Assembly: GCF_000024865.1 (NCBI RefSeq)
Contig: NC_013595.1
Span: forward strand, 4,588,001 to 4,652,000
Origin: Streptosporangium roseum DSM 43021
GTDB lineage: Bacteria > Actinomycetota > Actinomycetes > Streptosporangiales > Streptosporangiaceae
Reading direction: 5' to 3'
DNA: 64,000 nucleotides
Shown here: piece after piece, positions 18,287 to 25,634 of the stretch
How the letters are laid out: each line of letters begins with the position of its first letter
How positions within the stretch are numbered: position 1 is the first letter of the stretch
Program-made: the position numbers and the translations under genes
The notes under the pieces: generated by a model
Told to the model about the DNA's origin: nothing
Databases searched by the model: none
What the model saw: the letters and a program-made list of their open reading frames with translations, nothing else

Positions 18287-18771
18287 TGACGGAGACGCGG
18301 GCCACGGGATACGACGGCCTGTCGTCCCGCCTCGTCCCGGAGGCCGAGCTGAGGCGATTCCTGCTGGACTGCTTCGGGATCGCCGGGCACGAGCTGCTCG
18401 TCGGCCACGCCGACCGGGTCGCCGAGGACCTGCGGGACGTCCCGCAGGACGTGGTGTTCGCCGCCTTCTGCACCTACCGGCAGGCCCGCGGCCACTTTGC
18501 AATGGCCTTCGACGTCGGCGTCGAGGGACGTCTCGCCGACAGGGTGGACCGCCGGGAGTTCGCCGAGAGGTTCGCCGCGCGCTTCGGTGCATACGTGCTG
18601 TACGGCGACACCGAACCGCCGGGACTGTGGACCGTGATCCTGGCGGACGGCGGCCGTCTCCTCGCCGCGATGGAGGAGGAGGACGGCCGGTCCGTGCTCT
18701 ACGCGGCCACGGCGCCGGTGCCGGGCCTACCCGAGGTCCGTGTGGACGAAGGACTCCGGCGGATCCGATGA
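18286..18771 (+). CDS. Hypothetical protein, 161 residues
   Basis: Soluble acidic protein without a family I recognise. It starts MTETRATGYDGL, has an Arg/Leu-rich helix (EAELRRFLLDCFGI), then a mixed alpha/beta region ending VLYAATAPVPGLPEVRVDEGLRRI. The body (ADRVAEDLRDVPQDVVFAAFCTYRQARGHF) could be a helical bundle. Translation appears leaderless from GTG 18286. It ends 69 bp before the convergent hydrolase gene. Confidence 0.6.
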   Translation: MTETRATGYDGLSSRLVPEAELRRFLLDCFGIAGHELLVGHADRVAEDLRDVPQDVVFAAFCTYRQARGHFAMAFDVGVEGRLADRVDRREFAERFAARFGAYVLYGDTEPPGLWTVILADGGRLLAAMEEEDGRSVLYAATAPVPGLPEVRVDEGLRRIR

Positions 18772-18840
18772 GTCTCCCGGCTTCCCGGACCGGTCACCGC
18801 CCGCCCATCCCTGCCGCGCCGTACGGCCTGGCGGGGAGGC

Positions 18841-19716
18841 TCAGCGCGGGAGCCGGACGCCCATCGCGGAGGCGAGCCACGGACGCATCACCGGCAGGAC
18901 GTGAGCGGCCTGCATGGCCTGGGTGTGGTCAAGCCCATCCAGGACGCGTGCGTCCCAGCCGAGAGCGTCGAGCTCCGCGCGCCGGCTCACGATCGGGCCC
19001 GCCATGCTCACGTGCACATCGCCCCAGCGCTCGCCGTACTCTATTTCGTCCGCCGAGCCCACGAAGCAGAGGCGGGGGCAGCTGATCCGCGCCTGGGCGG
19101 CCAGGTCGTCGAACCCCTGCAGCGCCTGGTAAAGCGTGAGGAACTGCCGGGTCTGCGCCTCCGACATGGAAACCTCCACCGACGACCAGTCGGGTTCCTC
19201 CGAGGTCTCCGAGGTCTGCGGGGTCGTAGGGGGACTCTGAGGTGAGACGGCCATCTCATGGGTGGCCGTGGTCACGCGCAGCATCTCCGCGTACGGCCCG
19301 CCGATCGGCGGGAAGCCCCCCATGACGAGCGCCGAGAGCCGGTCGGTCCTGATCGCGAGCTGGAGCCCGCTCAGCGCCAGCCAGGAGTATCCGTAATAGG
19401 CGAACCGGTCGGCCCCCACCGCGTCGGCCACGGCGAGCAGGTCTGCGGCGACGTTGGCGGGCGTCAGGGTGTCTGGTTTGGGCGCGCCCAGGACATGACC
19501 TTCGTAGTCGAAGGCGACCACCTGGAACGCGTCACTGAGGCCTTCGATGAGGGAACGGCCCAGGGCCGGGTCGGCGCCCCACTTCCGCATCGCCTCGGCC
19601 TGCGGTCCCTCTACCGGGCGCGGGTTGACCGGGAGCAGCACGGTGGGGCCGGCGCCGTGGACCTCCACTTCGACAGTGCTCCCGTCATGCAATTTCGCCT
19701 TGGTCACTGAAGTCAT
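18841..19716 (-). CDS. Alpha/beta hydrolase under TetR-type control
   Basis: Alpha/beta hydrolase of about 291 residues: PTVLLPVNPRP, FQVVAFDYEGHVLG, nucleophile elbow GYSWL in FAYYGYSWLALSG, and an Asp strand near PRLCFVGSADEIEYG, with the catalytic His in GLDHTQAMQ. A Pro/Ser/Thr-rich insert (SPQSPPTTPQTSETSEEPD) forms part of the cap. Start is ATG 19716 or TTG 19722; neither has a strong ribosome site. Its promoter carries a pair of inverted 18-bp sites (19747-19804) shared with the promoter of the TetR gene next to it, so the TetR protein probably represses it. Confidence 0.85.
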   Translation of the reverse strand: MTSVTKAKLHDGSTVEVEVHGAGPTVLLPVNPRPVEGPQAEAMRKWGADPALGRSLIEGLSDAFQVVAFDYEGHVLGAPKPDTLTPANVAADLLAVADAVGADRFAYYGYSWLALSGLQLAIRTDRLSALVMGGFPPIGGPYAEMLRVTTATHEMAVSPQSPPTTPQTSETSEEPDWSSVEVSMSEAQTRQFLTLYQALQGFDDLAAQARISCPRLCFVGSADEIEYGERWGDVHVSMAGPIVSRRAELDALGWDARVLDGLDHTQAMQAAHVLPVMRPWLASAMGVRLPR

Positions 19717-19746
19717 CTCCAATTTCGATCCGCCACGATGGCGGAC

Positions 19747-19804
19747 AACTCCTTAGGCCGTAAAGTATGGCCTCCTGCAACAATAATTTATAGCGTAAGG
19801 AGTT
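19747..19804 (-). promoter_or_regulatory. Paired TetR operator sites and promoter of the hydrolase gene
   Basis: Two copies of TTTA-N5-TAAGGAGTT face each other: minus-strand copy at 19747-19764 and plus-strand copy at 19787-19804. A minus-strand -35 TTGACA (19806-19811) directly abuts the second copy, so the site fills the spacer of the promoter. The same pairing, with nearly the same spacing, occurs at 20713-20769. Confidence 0.7.
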
Positions 19805-19916
19805 GTGTCAAGTGGACCTTGCCGGGAGGGGAGTGCGGGCAGGCCGGCGGCCCGCCCGCAGCCGCAGGGCGCGTCCGCGCGTCACGGAAAGCCGCGGATG
19901 GGTCCGGGGGAGGGGA

Positions 19917-20708
19917 TCACGCCCCGGCTCTGCCCACGGCCGCCTCGATCCCGTCCAGCAGGACGGCGAGCCCGGCCTCGAAGGTCTTCCTCGCCTCCCG
20001 CTCCAGGTAGGGGACGCTCGCGTCCTCGGGTGAGGACGCCGCCTCGCCCTCAAGCCAGGCCACCATCGGGAAGCGCTCGGCGAAGTCGGGTGCGACCTCC
20101 CCCAGCAGGGCCGAGCGGGCCTGCCACCACTGCTCGTCGGACACCCCGGTCGCCGCCGCGGCCTGCCGCGACTCCGCGACCGTCTGCGCCGCCCCGCGCA
20201 CGAAGGAGAACAGCGTCCCGACGATGCGCCGCAGCGTGCCGGGCCCTAGGCCGGTCTCGCGCAGGACGCCCACCACCGTGTCGAGCATGACGTACTCGTT
20301 GGGCCCCAGCACGGGCCGTGCCTGCGACACCTGCAGCACCCACGGATGCCGCAGGTAGAACGCCCAGGTGTCCTCGGCCCAGGCCGTCGCGCCGGCCCGC
20401 CAGCCCGCCGGTGGGCCGTAGCCGGCGGGCAGCTCGGCCAGGACCCGGTCGTGCATCAGGTCGACCAGCTCGCTCTTGCTGGGGACGTAGGTGTACAGGG
20501 CCATGGCCGTGCGCCCGAGCCGCTCGCCCACCGCGCGCATGGAGAGCGCCGCCATCCCCTCCGTGTCGGCGACGGCGATCGCCGCATCCACGATCACGTC
20601 CACGCTCAGCCCCGGCTTGGGTCCCGGCCGCGCGTCCCCCGGCCCCCCGGTACGCCACAGCAGGGCCATCGAACGGCGCGCATCGCCCTGTCCGGCAAAG
20701 ACGACCAC
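19917..20708 (-). CDS. TetR-family transcriptional regulator
   Basis: A 263-residue TetR/AcrR protein. The N-terminal HTH is in ALSMRAVGERLGRTAMALYTYVPSKSELVDLMHDRVLAEL (about residues 50-90), including the LYxYVxxKxEL signature, and a TetR_C domain follows (WRAGATAWAEDTWAFYLRHPWVLQ). GTG 20708 is chosen because AAGGAG stands exactly 6 bp upstream. That ribosome site lies inside one of the putative operator copies (20713-20730), so binding could block both transcription and translation. It probably controls itself and the hydrolase gene. Confidence 0.92.
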   Translation of the reverse strand: MVVFAGQGDARRSMALLWRTGGPGDARPGPKPGLSVDVIVDAAIAVADTEGMAALSMRAVGERLGRTAMALYTYVPSKSELVDLMHDRVLAELPAGYGPPAGWRAGATAWAEDTWAFYLRHPWVLQVSQARPVLGPNEYVMLDTVVGVLRETGLGPGTLRRIVGTLFSFVRGAAQTVAESRQAAAATGVSDEQWWQARSALLGEVAPDFAERFPMVAWLEGEAASSPEDASVPYLEREARKTFEAGLAVLLDGIEAAVGRAGA

Positions 20709-20712
20709 CTGC

Positions 20713-20769
20713 AACTCCTTATGATATAAACTAACCTTGCCGAGCGATCTCTTTATTACATAAGGATAT
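20713..20769 (-). promoter_or_regulatory. Paired TetR operator sites at the TetR promoter
   Basis: Minus-strand copy TTTA-TATCA-TAAGGAGTT (20713-20730) and plus-strand copy TTTA-TTACA-TAAGGATAT (20752-20769), start-to-start 39 bp. The arrangement is the same as at 19747-19804 (40 bp). Autoregulation is expected. Confidence 0.7.
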
Positions 20770-20861
20770 CAGCGGGCGGGTGGCCCGGGCCACCGGCCCG
20801 GCGGCGGTCCGACCGTGCGGACTCCGGGGCTGCCCCGCTGCCCCGCTGCGCGGACTCCGGT

Positions 20862-20896
20862 CGAACTGCGAACTGCGAACTGCGAACTGCGAACCG
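20862..20896. repeat. Heptanucleotide tandem repeat (CGAACTG)
   Basis: Four perfect CGAACTG units and one CGAACCG unit. The 20770-21239 stretch otherwise holds no convincing gene, only this repeat and the promoter described at 21007-21036. Confidence 0.85.
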
Positions 20897-21006
20897 CGAC
20901 CGGTCGGCCGCCGATCCGTGTCACCGGGCCGTGCCCGCCACATGACGGAGCGGCTGTCCGTCCGGTTCCCCGTGAAGGCGTGGCGCCCACCATGGCGGGC
21001 ATATAG

Positions 21007-21036
21007 TTGACACTGACTAGAAACTATTGAATAGTT
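21007..21036 (+). promoter_or_regulatory. Promoter with AT-rich operator before the FAD monooxygenase
   Basis: A -35 TTGACA (21007-21012) is followed by AACTATT-G-AATAGTT (21022-21036), a perfect 7-bp inverted repeat around one base that overlaps the expected -10. The AT-rich symmetry suits a PadR- or MarR-type repressor. A translated-looking start (AGAGG, then GTG at 21058) follows, but its frame runs out of phase into the next gene; it may be the remnant of a lost regulator gene. Confidence 0.5.
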
Positions 21037-21239
21037 GAAATCGACTAAAGAGGTGAGGTGTCGCGGACAAGCGAGGTGAGACGCCGATCCGCCGGGGCCG
21101 GCGGCGCTCGCCGCACTGCCGATGGAGCCGATGCACCCGTACGGGCCCATGGGAGCCGACACACCCGTGCGGGACTCATCGAGTCGCCCAAGCAGCCGGA
21201 CCACATCCGGGCACGGCAGGAGACATCCGGGAGCCAGAC

Positions 21240-22466
21240 ATGGCAGCAGTCAAGACAGCACTGGTCATCGGCGGCGGAATCGCCGGGCCGGTCACGGCAC
21301 TGGCGTTACGCGCGGCGGGCATCGAGGCGACCGTCTACGAGGCGTACGCGATCACCGCCGACGGCGTCGGCGGCCAGCTCACGATCGCTCCGAACGGCCT
21401 CGCCGCGCTGGGCATCGTCGGCGCGGACGAGGTCGTGCGGGCCATCGGCCTGCCGATGGTCCGCACCATCATGACCGACGGCAGCGGCAAGCGGATGGGG
21501 GAGTTCCCCGGCCTGGCCGGCCTGCCCCCCAGCCGGGCCCTGTGGCGCGCGGACCTCTACCGCGCCCTGCACGACCACGCCCTGGCCCAGGGCGTGTGGA
21601 CCGAGTACGGCAAGCGGCTGGTCGGGGTGGAGGAGTCGCCGACCGGCATCACCGCGCGCTTCGCCGACGGCACCACCGCCACCGGGGACGTGCTCGTCGG
21701 TGCCGACGGCATCCGCTCCACGGTCCGCGACCTGATCGACCCGGCCGCGCCCGGTCCGGATCACGTCCCCCTGCTGAACTTCGGCGCCGTGGCCGACGTC
21801 ACGGTGCCGGCCAGGCGTGCCGCCACTTACTTCTCCTTCGGGAAGAAGGCGTTCCTCGGTTACTGGTCGCAGCCCGACGGCACCACCGCGTGGTTCGGCA
21901 ACGTCCCGCACAAGGAGCCGATGTCGATCGCCCAGGCCCGTCAGACGCCGGCGGCCGAGTGGCTCAAGCGGCTGCGGGAGATCTTCGCCGACGACGTGCC
22001 CGGCCGGGAGCTGCTCCAGCGCACCAGTGTCGACCAGCTGGTCGTGCTGGGGTCGCTGGAGATCATGCCGAAGGTGCCGCACTGGTATCGCGACCGGATG
22101 GTGCTGGTGGGCGACTCGGTGCACGCGCCCTCCTCCAGTTCGGGGCAGGGGGCGTCGCTGGCGATGGAGAGCGCGATCCAGCTGGCGCGCTGCCTGCGGG
22201 ACCTGCCCGATGTGGCGAGCGCGTTCGCCGCCTATGAGGGGCTGCGCCGGGAGCGGGTGGAGAAGGTGGCCTGGCGGGCGTCCAAGACCAACAACAGCAA
22301 GGCGCTGGGGCCGGTGGCGATCGCGATGATGGGGTTGATGATGCCGCTGGCGATGAAGACCTTCCTCAATCCGGAGAAGACGCTGGGGGCCGAGCAGCGT
22401 TACCGGATCGACTGGCAGGCGCCGGTCACGGCGAGTCTCTCGCGCCCGGCGGGCAGCCGTGGATAG
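21240..22466 (+). CDS. FAD-dependent monooxygenase (PHBH-like)
   Basis: Group A flavoprotein hydroxylase of 408 residues. The FAD-binding start is TALVIGGGIAGPVTALALRAAG, the conserved DG segment reads LVGADGIRSTVRDLI, and the GD motif is MVLVGDSVHAPSSSSGQGASLAMESA. These proteins hydroxylate aromatic or polyketide substrates, or inactivate drugs such as tetracyclines or rifamycins, using NAD(P)H and oxygen. GGGAG precedes ATG 21240. It is at the left border of the polyketide region, so it may tailor that product or may be unrelated detoxification under its own repressor. Confidence 0.88.
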   Translation: MAAVKTALVIGGGIAGPVTALALRAAGIEATVYEAYAITADGVGGQLTIAPNGLAALGIVGADEVVRAIGLPMVRTIMTDGSGKRMGEFPGLAGLPPSRALWRADLYRALHDHALAQGVWTEYGKRLVGVEESPTGITARFADGTTATGDVLVGADGIRSTVRDLIDPAAPGPDHVPLLNFGAVADVTVPARRAATYFSFGKKAFLGYWSQPDGTTAWFGNVPHKEPMSIAQARQTPAAEWLKRLREIFADDVPGRELLQRTSVDQLVVLGSLEIMPKVPHWYRDRMVLVGDSVHAPSSSSGQGASLAMESAIQLARCLRDLPDVASAFAAYEGLRRERVEKVAWRASKTNNSKALGPVAIAMMGLMMPLAMKTFLNPEKTLGAEQRYRIDWQAPVTASLSRPAGSRG

Positions 22467-22469
22467 GCC

Positions 22470-22502
22470 CGCGCCGCCCTCCTCACAGAGGGGAGCGGCG
22501 CG
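22470..22502. terminator. Bidirectional terminator hairpin
   Basis: CGCGCCGC (22470-22477) pairs with GCGGCGCG (22495-22502) around a partly pairing CCTC/GAGG loop. It lies between the convergent FAD monooxygenase gene and the small minus-strand gene. Confidence 0.55.
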
Positions 22503-22577
22503 AGGTGGCGCGGCCGGAGCCGGGGGGTCAAGATCGGCGCGGTGGCCCCGGCCGTACCGCCGCCGGGCGCTTTCCTG

Positions 22578-22886
22578 TCATTTCTCCTTCTCCTGCCTGA
22601 ACTGCTCTTCGAGCTTCAGGAAGAGGCGGCGTTCCCGGTAGGGCAGGTGCTTGTGGGAGGTGATCCGCTCCGGGTGCGGTGGCCGGCCGGGTGCCCGCTC
22701 CGGCTCGTGACGCGCCGGCCGCGTGGAGAGCTTGGCGGCCTCCGCCCGCAGGGCGGCCAGGACCTCGGGGTTTGGCCACGAGGCCGCTCCGAGATACATC
22801 AGACCTGTTCCGAGGTAGCTCAGACCTCTCCTGAGGCGGCGTGTCATCCGCCGCAGAGCCCCTCTCTCCGGGGTGTTCTCGCGCAT
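22578..22886 (-). CDS. Small basic protein, 102 residues, unknown
   Basis: Begins MRENTPERGALRRMTRRLRRG, followed by a short hydrophobic stretch (LSYLGTGLMYLGAASW) and a charged C-terminus (YRERRLFLKLEEQFRQEKEK). Small proteins of this look (short, basic, one hydrophobic patch) are common inside actinomycete polyketide clusters, for example DUF6059-type proteins, but I cannot assign it. It is the leftmost minus-strand gene of the cluster and lies downstream of the DUF1772 gene in the same direction. Confidence 0.55.
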   Translation of the reverse strand: MRENTPERGALRRMTRRLRRGLSYLGTGLMYLGAASWPNPEVLAALRAEAAKLSTRPARHEPERAPGRPPHPERITSHKHLPYRERRLFLKLEEQFRQEKEK

Positions 22887-23028
22887 ACGGGCCTCCGGTG
22901 ATCGATCCCGCGTCCGAGCCTGGCCGCGACACCTCTCGGGCCGCTCGAGAACCGCTGGACTCCGCCTCCAGCCGGGCCGTACGGACCGTTCCGGAAAACA
23001 CGGAAAGTATGGAACGAGAGGGAGCGGT

Positions 23029-23484
23029 TCAGAAGAGCAGGGTGACGGCGATGCTGTTGGCGGCGAGCGCCACCATCGCGAGCGCGGTGCGCAGCAGGTG
23101 CCAGCGCCGCCACAGCGGGCGCGGATCCTGCCAGCCGGGCGGGATGGCGTCGGGATCGGTGCGGTGCACCCGCTTGTTGATCGGCACGTTGCGCAGGTGG
23201 GAGACCACCGAGACCCCCGCCAGACATACGGCCGCGCCGATGATCAGTGAGCGGGCCGCCGGCGCGGACGCCTGTACGGCGAGCACGATGTCCAGCAGCG
23301 TCGTGCCCAGCACGATGATCGGCATGGTGGGATCCCAGTTCCTGCCCAGCAGCGTGTGCGTGTAGACATAGCGGTCCGGCGACATCGCGGCCAGGGCCGG
23401 TACCGTGCTGAGAGCCACCGCGAACAGCACGCCGGCCACCGTTCCGCTGCCGAGCAGGGCCAGCACGCTGAGCACATGCATCAT
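23029..23484 (-). CDS. DUF1772 membrane protein (anthrone oxygenase-like), copy 1
   Basis: A 151-residue integral membrane protein with four hydrophobic helices (near residues 2-24, 50-70, 75-95 and 128-150). It carries NVPIN (in LRNVPINKRVHRTDP), the conserved motif of DUF1772 proteins that include polyketide anthrone oxygenases. ATG 23484 follows GGAGGTGATC at 8 bp, six bases after the LLM gene stop, so the two are translationally linked. It would insert oxygen into an activated aromatic carbon without metal or flavin. A paralogue is at 34409. Confidence 0.8.
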   Translation of the reverse strand: MMHVLSVLALLGSGTVAGVLFAVALSTVPALAAMSPDRYVYTHTLLGRNWDPTMPIIVLGTTLLDIVLAVQASAPAARSLIIGAAVCLAGVSVVSHLRNVPINKRVHRTDPDAIPPGWQDPRPLWRRWHLLRTALAMVALAANSIAVTLLF

Positions 23485-23489
23485 CGTGA

Positions 23490-24347
23490 TCACCTCCAGA
23501 CCGCATCGGCGATCAGGTCTGCCTGAGCCGGGTCCGGGACGCACGGGAACAGGATCAGTTCGTCGCAGCCCGCGGCCCGGTAACCGGCGGCGAACTCCTG
23601 GAGCAGCCGCGCGTCGGTGAGCACGCCGCGCACGGCCATCTCGGCCTTCCAGCCGATGAAGGAGTAGTAGTCGAGCAGGTAGCGCTCGGCCTGCTCGCGC
23701 GCGCCCGGCCCCAGCGCCACATAGGCGATCGCCACCAGGCGTGGCCGGTCGGCGCGCCCTGCGGCGCGCCAGGCCGTGCGGACGCGCTCGGCCAGTTCGC
23801 CGTAGCCCGCGGCCGAGCTGCCTCCGGCGATCCAGCCGTCGCCGAAAGCGGCGGCACGGCGCATGGCCGCGGGGGAGTGGCCGCCGACGAGCAGTGGCGG
23901 GCCGTCCTTCGCCCAGCGCGGGCCGGGGACCGGACCGGCGGCCGTCCCGTCCCAGGAGCGCCGCAGCTCGCCGAGCAGGTCGTCGAGCCGGTGCCCCCGC
24001 CCTGCGTACGGCGTCCCGCATGCCTCGTAGTCGTCCGGCCGGCCGCCGGCCGCGACGCCGACCACGAGCCGGCCGTCGGAGAGCCGGTCCAGGCTCGCCA
24101 GCTGCTTGGCCAGCAGCGCCCTGTCGCCCCGGTACGCGGCGATCAGGATGGTCGTGGCCAGCCGGATCCGGCTCGTCGCGCCGGCCGCGGCAGCGAGCGC
24201 GATCAGGGACTCGTAACCGTCGTACATCAGCCGGTCGAGCACGCCGAGGGAGGAGAACCCGAGTTCCTCGGCGCGCTGGGCCCAGACGAGGATGTCCCGG
24301 CCGGCGATCCCGGGGATCATCGTCGGTAGCCCGATCCCAACCTCCAT
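23490..24347 (-). CDS. LLM-class flavin/F420-dependent oxidoreductase, copy 1
   Basis: A 285-residue luciferase-like barrel protein: GIGLPTMIPG at the start, RAEELGFSSLGVLDRLMYDGYESLIALAAAAG, RIRLATTILIAAYR, LAKQLASLDRLSDGRLVVGVAAGG and GGHSPAAMRRAAAFGDGWI. ATG 24347 is preceded by GGAGGG; the ATG at 24359 has none. It is clearly paralogous to the gene at 45647 (same order of motifs). In polyketide clusters such proteins hydroxylate or reduce aromatic intermediates. Confidence 0.85.
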   Translation of the reverse strand: MEVGIGLPTMIPGIAGRDILVWAQRAEELGFSSLGVLDRLMYDGYESLIALAAAAGATSRIRLATTILIAAYRGDRALLAKQLASLDRLSDGRLVVGVAAGGRPDDYEACGTPYAGRGHRLDDLLGELRRSWDGTAAGPVPGPRWAKDGPPLLVGGHSPAAMRRAAAFGDGWIAGGSSAAGYGELAERVRTAWRAAGRADRPRLVAIAYVALGPGAREQAERYLLDYYSFIGWKAEMAVRGVLTDARLLQEFAAGYRAAGCDELILFPCVPDPAQADLIADAVWR

Positions 24348-24423
24348 GCCACCCTCCATGTCTCAGCCCGGCTGGGCGTCCTGGCCGGCTCGCACCGGCG
24401 GTTCGGCCGTCACGGCTGTGCCC

Positions 24424-24804
24424 TCACCGCTCCACCGGATGGGTGTCCACCGAGAGCTGGGAGACGCAGCGCATGACCGCGTCGCGGAAGTAGGCTCCGA
24501 ACGCCCCCGGTGTGGATGTGTCACGCTGCTCGGCGAGGTAGGGCGCGAGCTTCTCCTCGATCAGGTGCACGCCCCGCTGTCCCGCCATGTGCGCGGCCAC
24601 GGCCCTGAAGTCGCCCTCGTAGTGGATCACGCGCACCATCACGTCGTCCTTGATGAAGACGGCCGTGCCGAGCAGGCGGCCTGCCTGCTCGCCCTCCTCG
24701 TCGCGCATGACAGGGGTGTTCACCCGCTGGAATCCGGCGAAGATCTCCGCGATCTCGTCCTCGAACCCGAGCTTGACCCGGTAGGTGATGGCAGCAAAGG
24801 GCAT
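24424..24804 (-). CDS. SchA/CurD-like polyketide protein
   Basis: A 126-residue protein of the SchA/CurD family known from spore-pigment and other type II polyketide clusters, probably a cyclase or oxygenase helper with a dimeric ferredoxin-like fold. Visible are FAAITYRVKLGFEDEIAEIFAGF, VMRDEEG, LLGTAVFIKDDVMVRVIHYEGD and HLIEEKLAPYLAEQ. ATG 24804 shares one base with the stop of the upstream SDR gene (TGATG) and has GGAGG 6 bp upstream, so translation is coupled. Confidence 0.8.
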   Translation of the reverse strand: MPFAAITYRVKLGFEDEIAEIFAGFQRVNTPVMRDEEGEQAGRLLGTAVFIKDDVMVRVIHYEGDFRAVAAHMAGQRGVHLIEEKLAPYLAEQRDTSTPGAFGAYFRDAVMRCVSQLSVDTHPVER

Positions 24805-25541
24805 CAGATGCCTCCGTCCACGTTGAGAGTGACACCGGTGATGTACCGGGACACGTCGCTGGCCAGGAACAGCACGGCCGCGGCCACGTCGGCGCTGGTG
24901 CCCAGGCGGCCGAGCGCGGTCACGGCGCGGATGAGGTCGGCGACCGGGGGCGGCGGCCCGCCTCCGGGTTCGGTCACGATCACGCCGGGCGCCACCGTGT
25001 TGACCCGGATGCCGCGGCCTCCGAGCTCCCTGGCCAGTGACCGGCTCAGCCCGATGAGAGCTGTCTTGGAGGCGCCGTAGTGCGCGCTCTCCGGCCGCCC
25101 GCGCATGCCGGCCGAAGCTCCGATGTTGACGATCGAGCCGTTGTCGGCCAGTAACCCGAGCGCGGCCTGGGTCACCAGGAAGCAACTGGTCAGGTTCGTC
25201 TCGATGACCCGGTGCCATTTCTCCCCGGTGAGCTCCCCGAACGGCGACCGGCCGTCGACGCCGACGTTGTTGACGACCACGTCGAGCCCGCCGAGAGCCT
25301 CCCGGCAGGCGTCCGCGAGCGCGGCCACGCCGGCGGTGTCGGTGACGTCGGCCTGCACCACGCGGTGGCCGTCGCCCAGTCCCTTCAGCTCACGGGCGAG
25401 GTCGTCGGCCGCGTCGCCCGGGCTGCGGTTGCAGGCCACGACGCAGGCCCCGGCCCGGGCGAACGCGAGCACGGTCTCCCGGCCTATCCCGTGAGTGCCA
25501 CCGGTGACGAGGACACGTTTGCCGGCCAGTCCAAGATCCAC
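24804..25541 (-). CDS. SDR-family ketoreductase
   Basis: A 245-residue short-chain dehydrogenase/reductase: NAD(P)-binding VLVTGGTHGIGRE, NNVG, catalytic Ser region NIGASAG, YGASK (Tyr-x3-Lys) and the C-terminal FLASDVSRYITG. It resembles the core ketoreductase at 34932 (compare ARELKGLGDGHRVVQADVTD with ARELKETGGNHQLVKADVSD), suggesting duplication within the cluster. GTG 25541 follows GGAGG. The hairpin at 25552-25571 lies immediately before that ribosome site. Confidence 0.88.
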   Translation of the reverse strand: MDLGLAGKRVLVTGGTHGIGRETVLAFARAGACVVACNRSPGDAADDLARELKGLGDGHRVVQADVTDTAGVAALADACREALGGLDVVVNNVGVDGRSPFGELTGEKWHRVIETNLTSCFLVTQAALGLLADNGSIVNIGASAGMRGRPESAHYGASKTALIGLSRSLARELGGRGIRVNTVAPGVIVTEPGGGPPPPVADLIRAVTALGRLGTSADVAAAVLFLASDVSRYITGVTLNVDGGI

Positions 25542-25551
25542 GATTAACCTC

Positions 25552-25571
25552 CGTCAGGCAGATACCTGACG
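25552..25571 (-). promoter_or_regulatory. Hairpin before the SDR ribosome site
   Basis: CGTCAGG and CCTGACG form a perfect 7-bp stem with a 6-bp loop, ending next to the GGAGG of the SDR gene. It could stabilise the processed 5' end, act as an operator, or terminate reads from the upstream ABM gene. Confidence 0.4.
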
Positions 25572-25634
25572 AAGATGGTCCGGGTCACTCGCGACGGGCT
25601 GGAGTCCCGCTCGGCCGGCAGGCGGGCGGCCCGG

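Noticed and set aside
21058..21474. A frame starting at GTG 21058 with a good ribosome site, running into the FAD monooxygenase gene
   Set aside because: It continues out of phase through a clearly coding gene and resembles no protein. At most it is a remnant start of a lost regulator.
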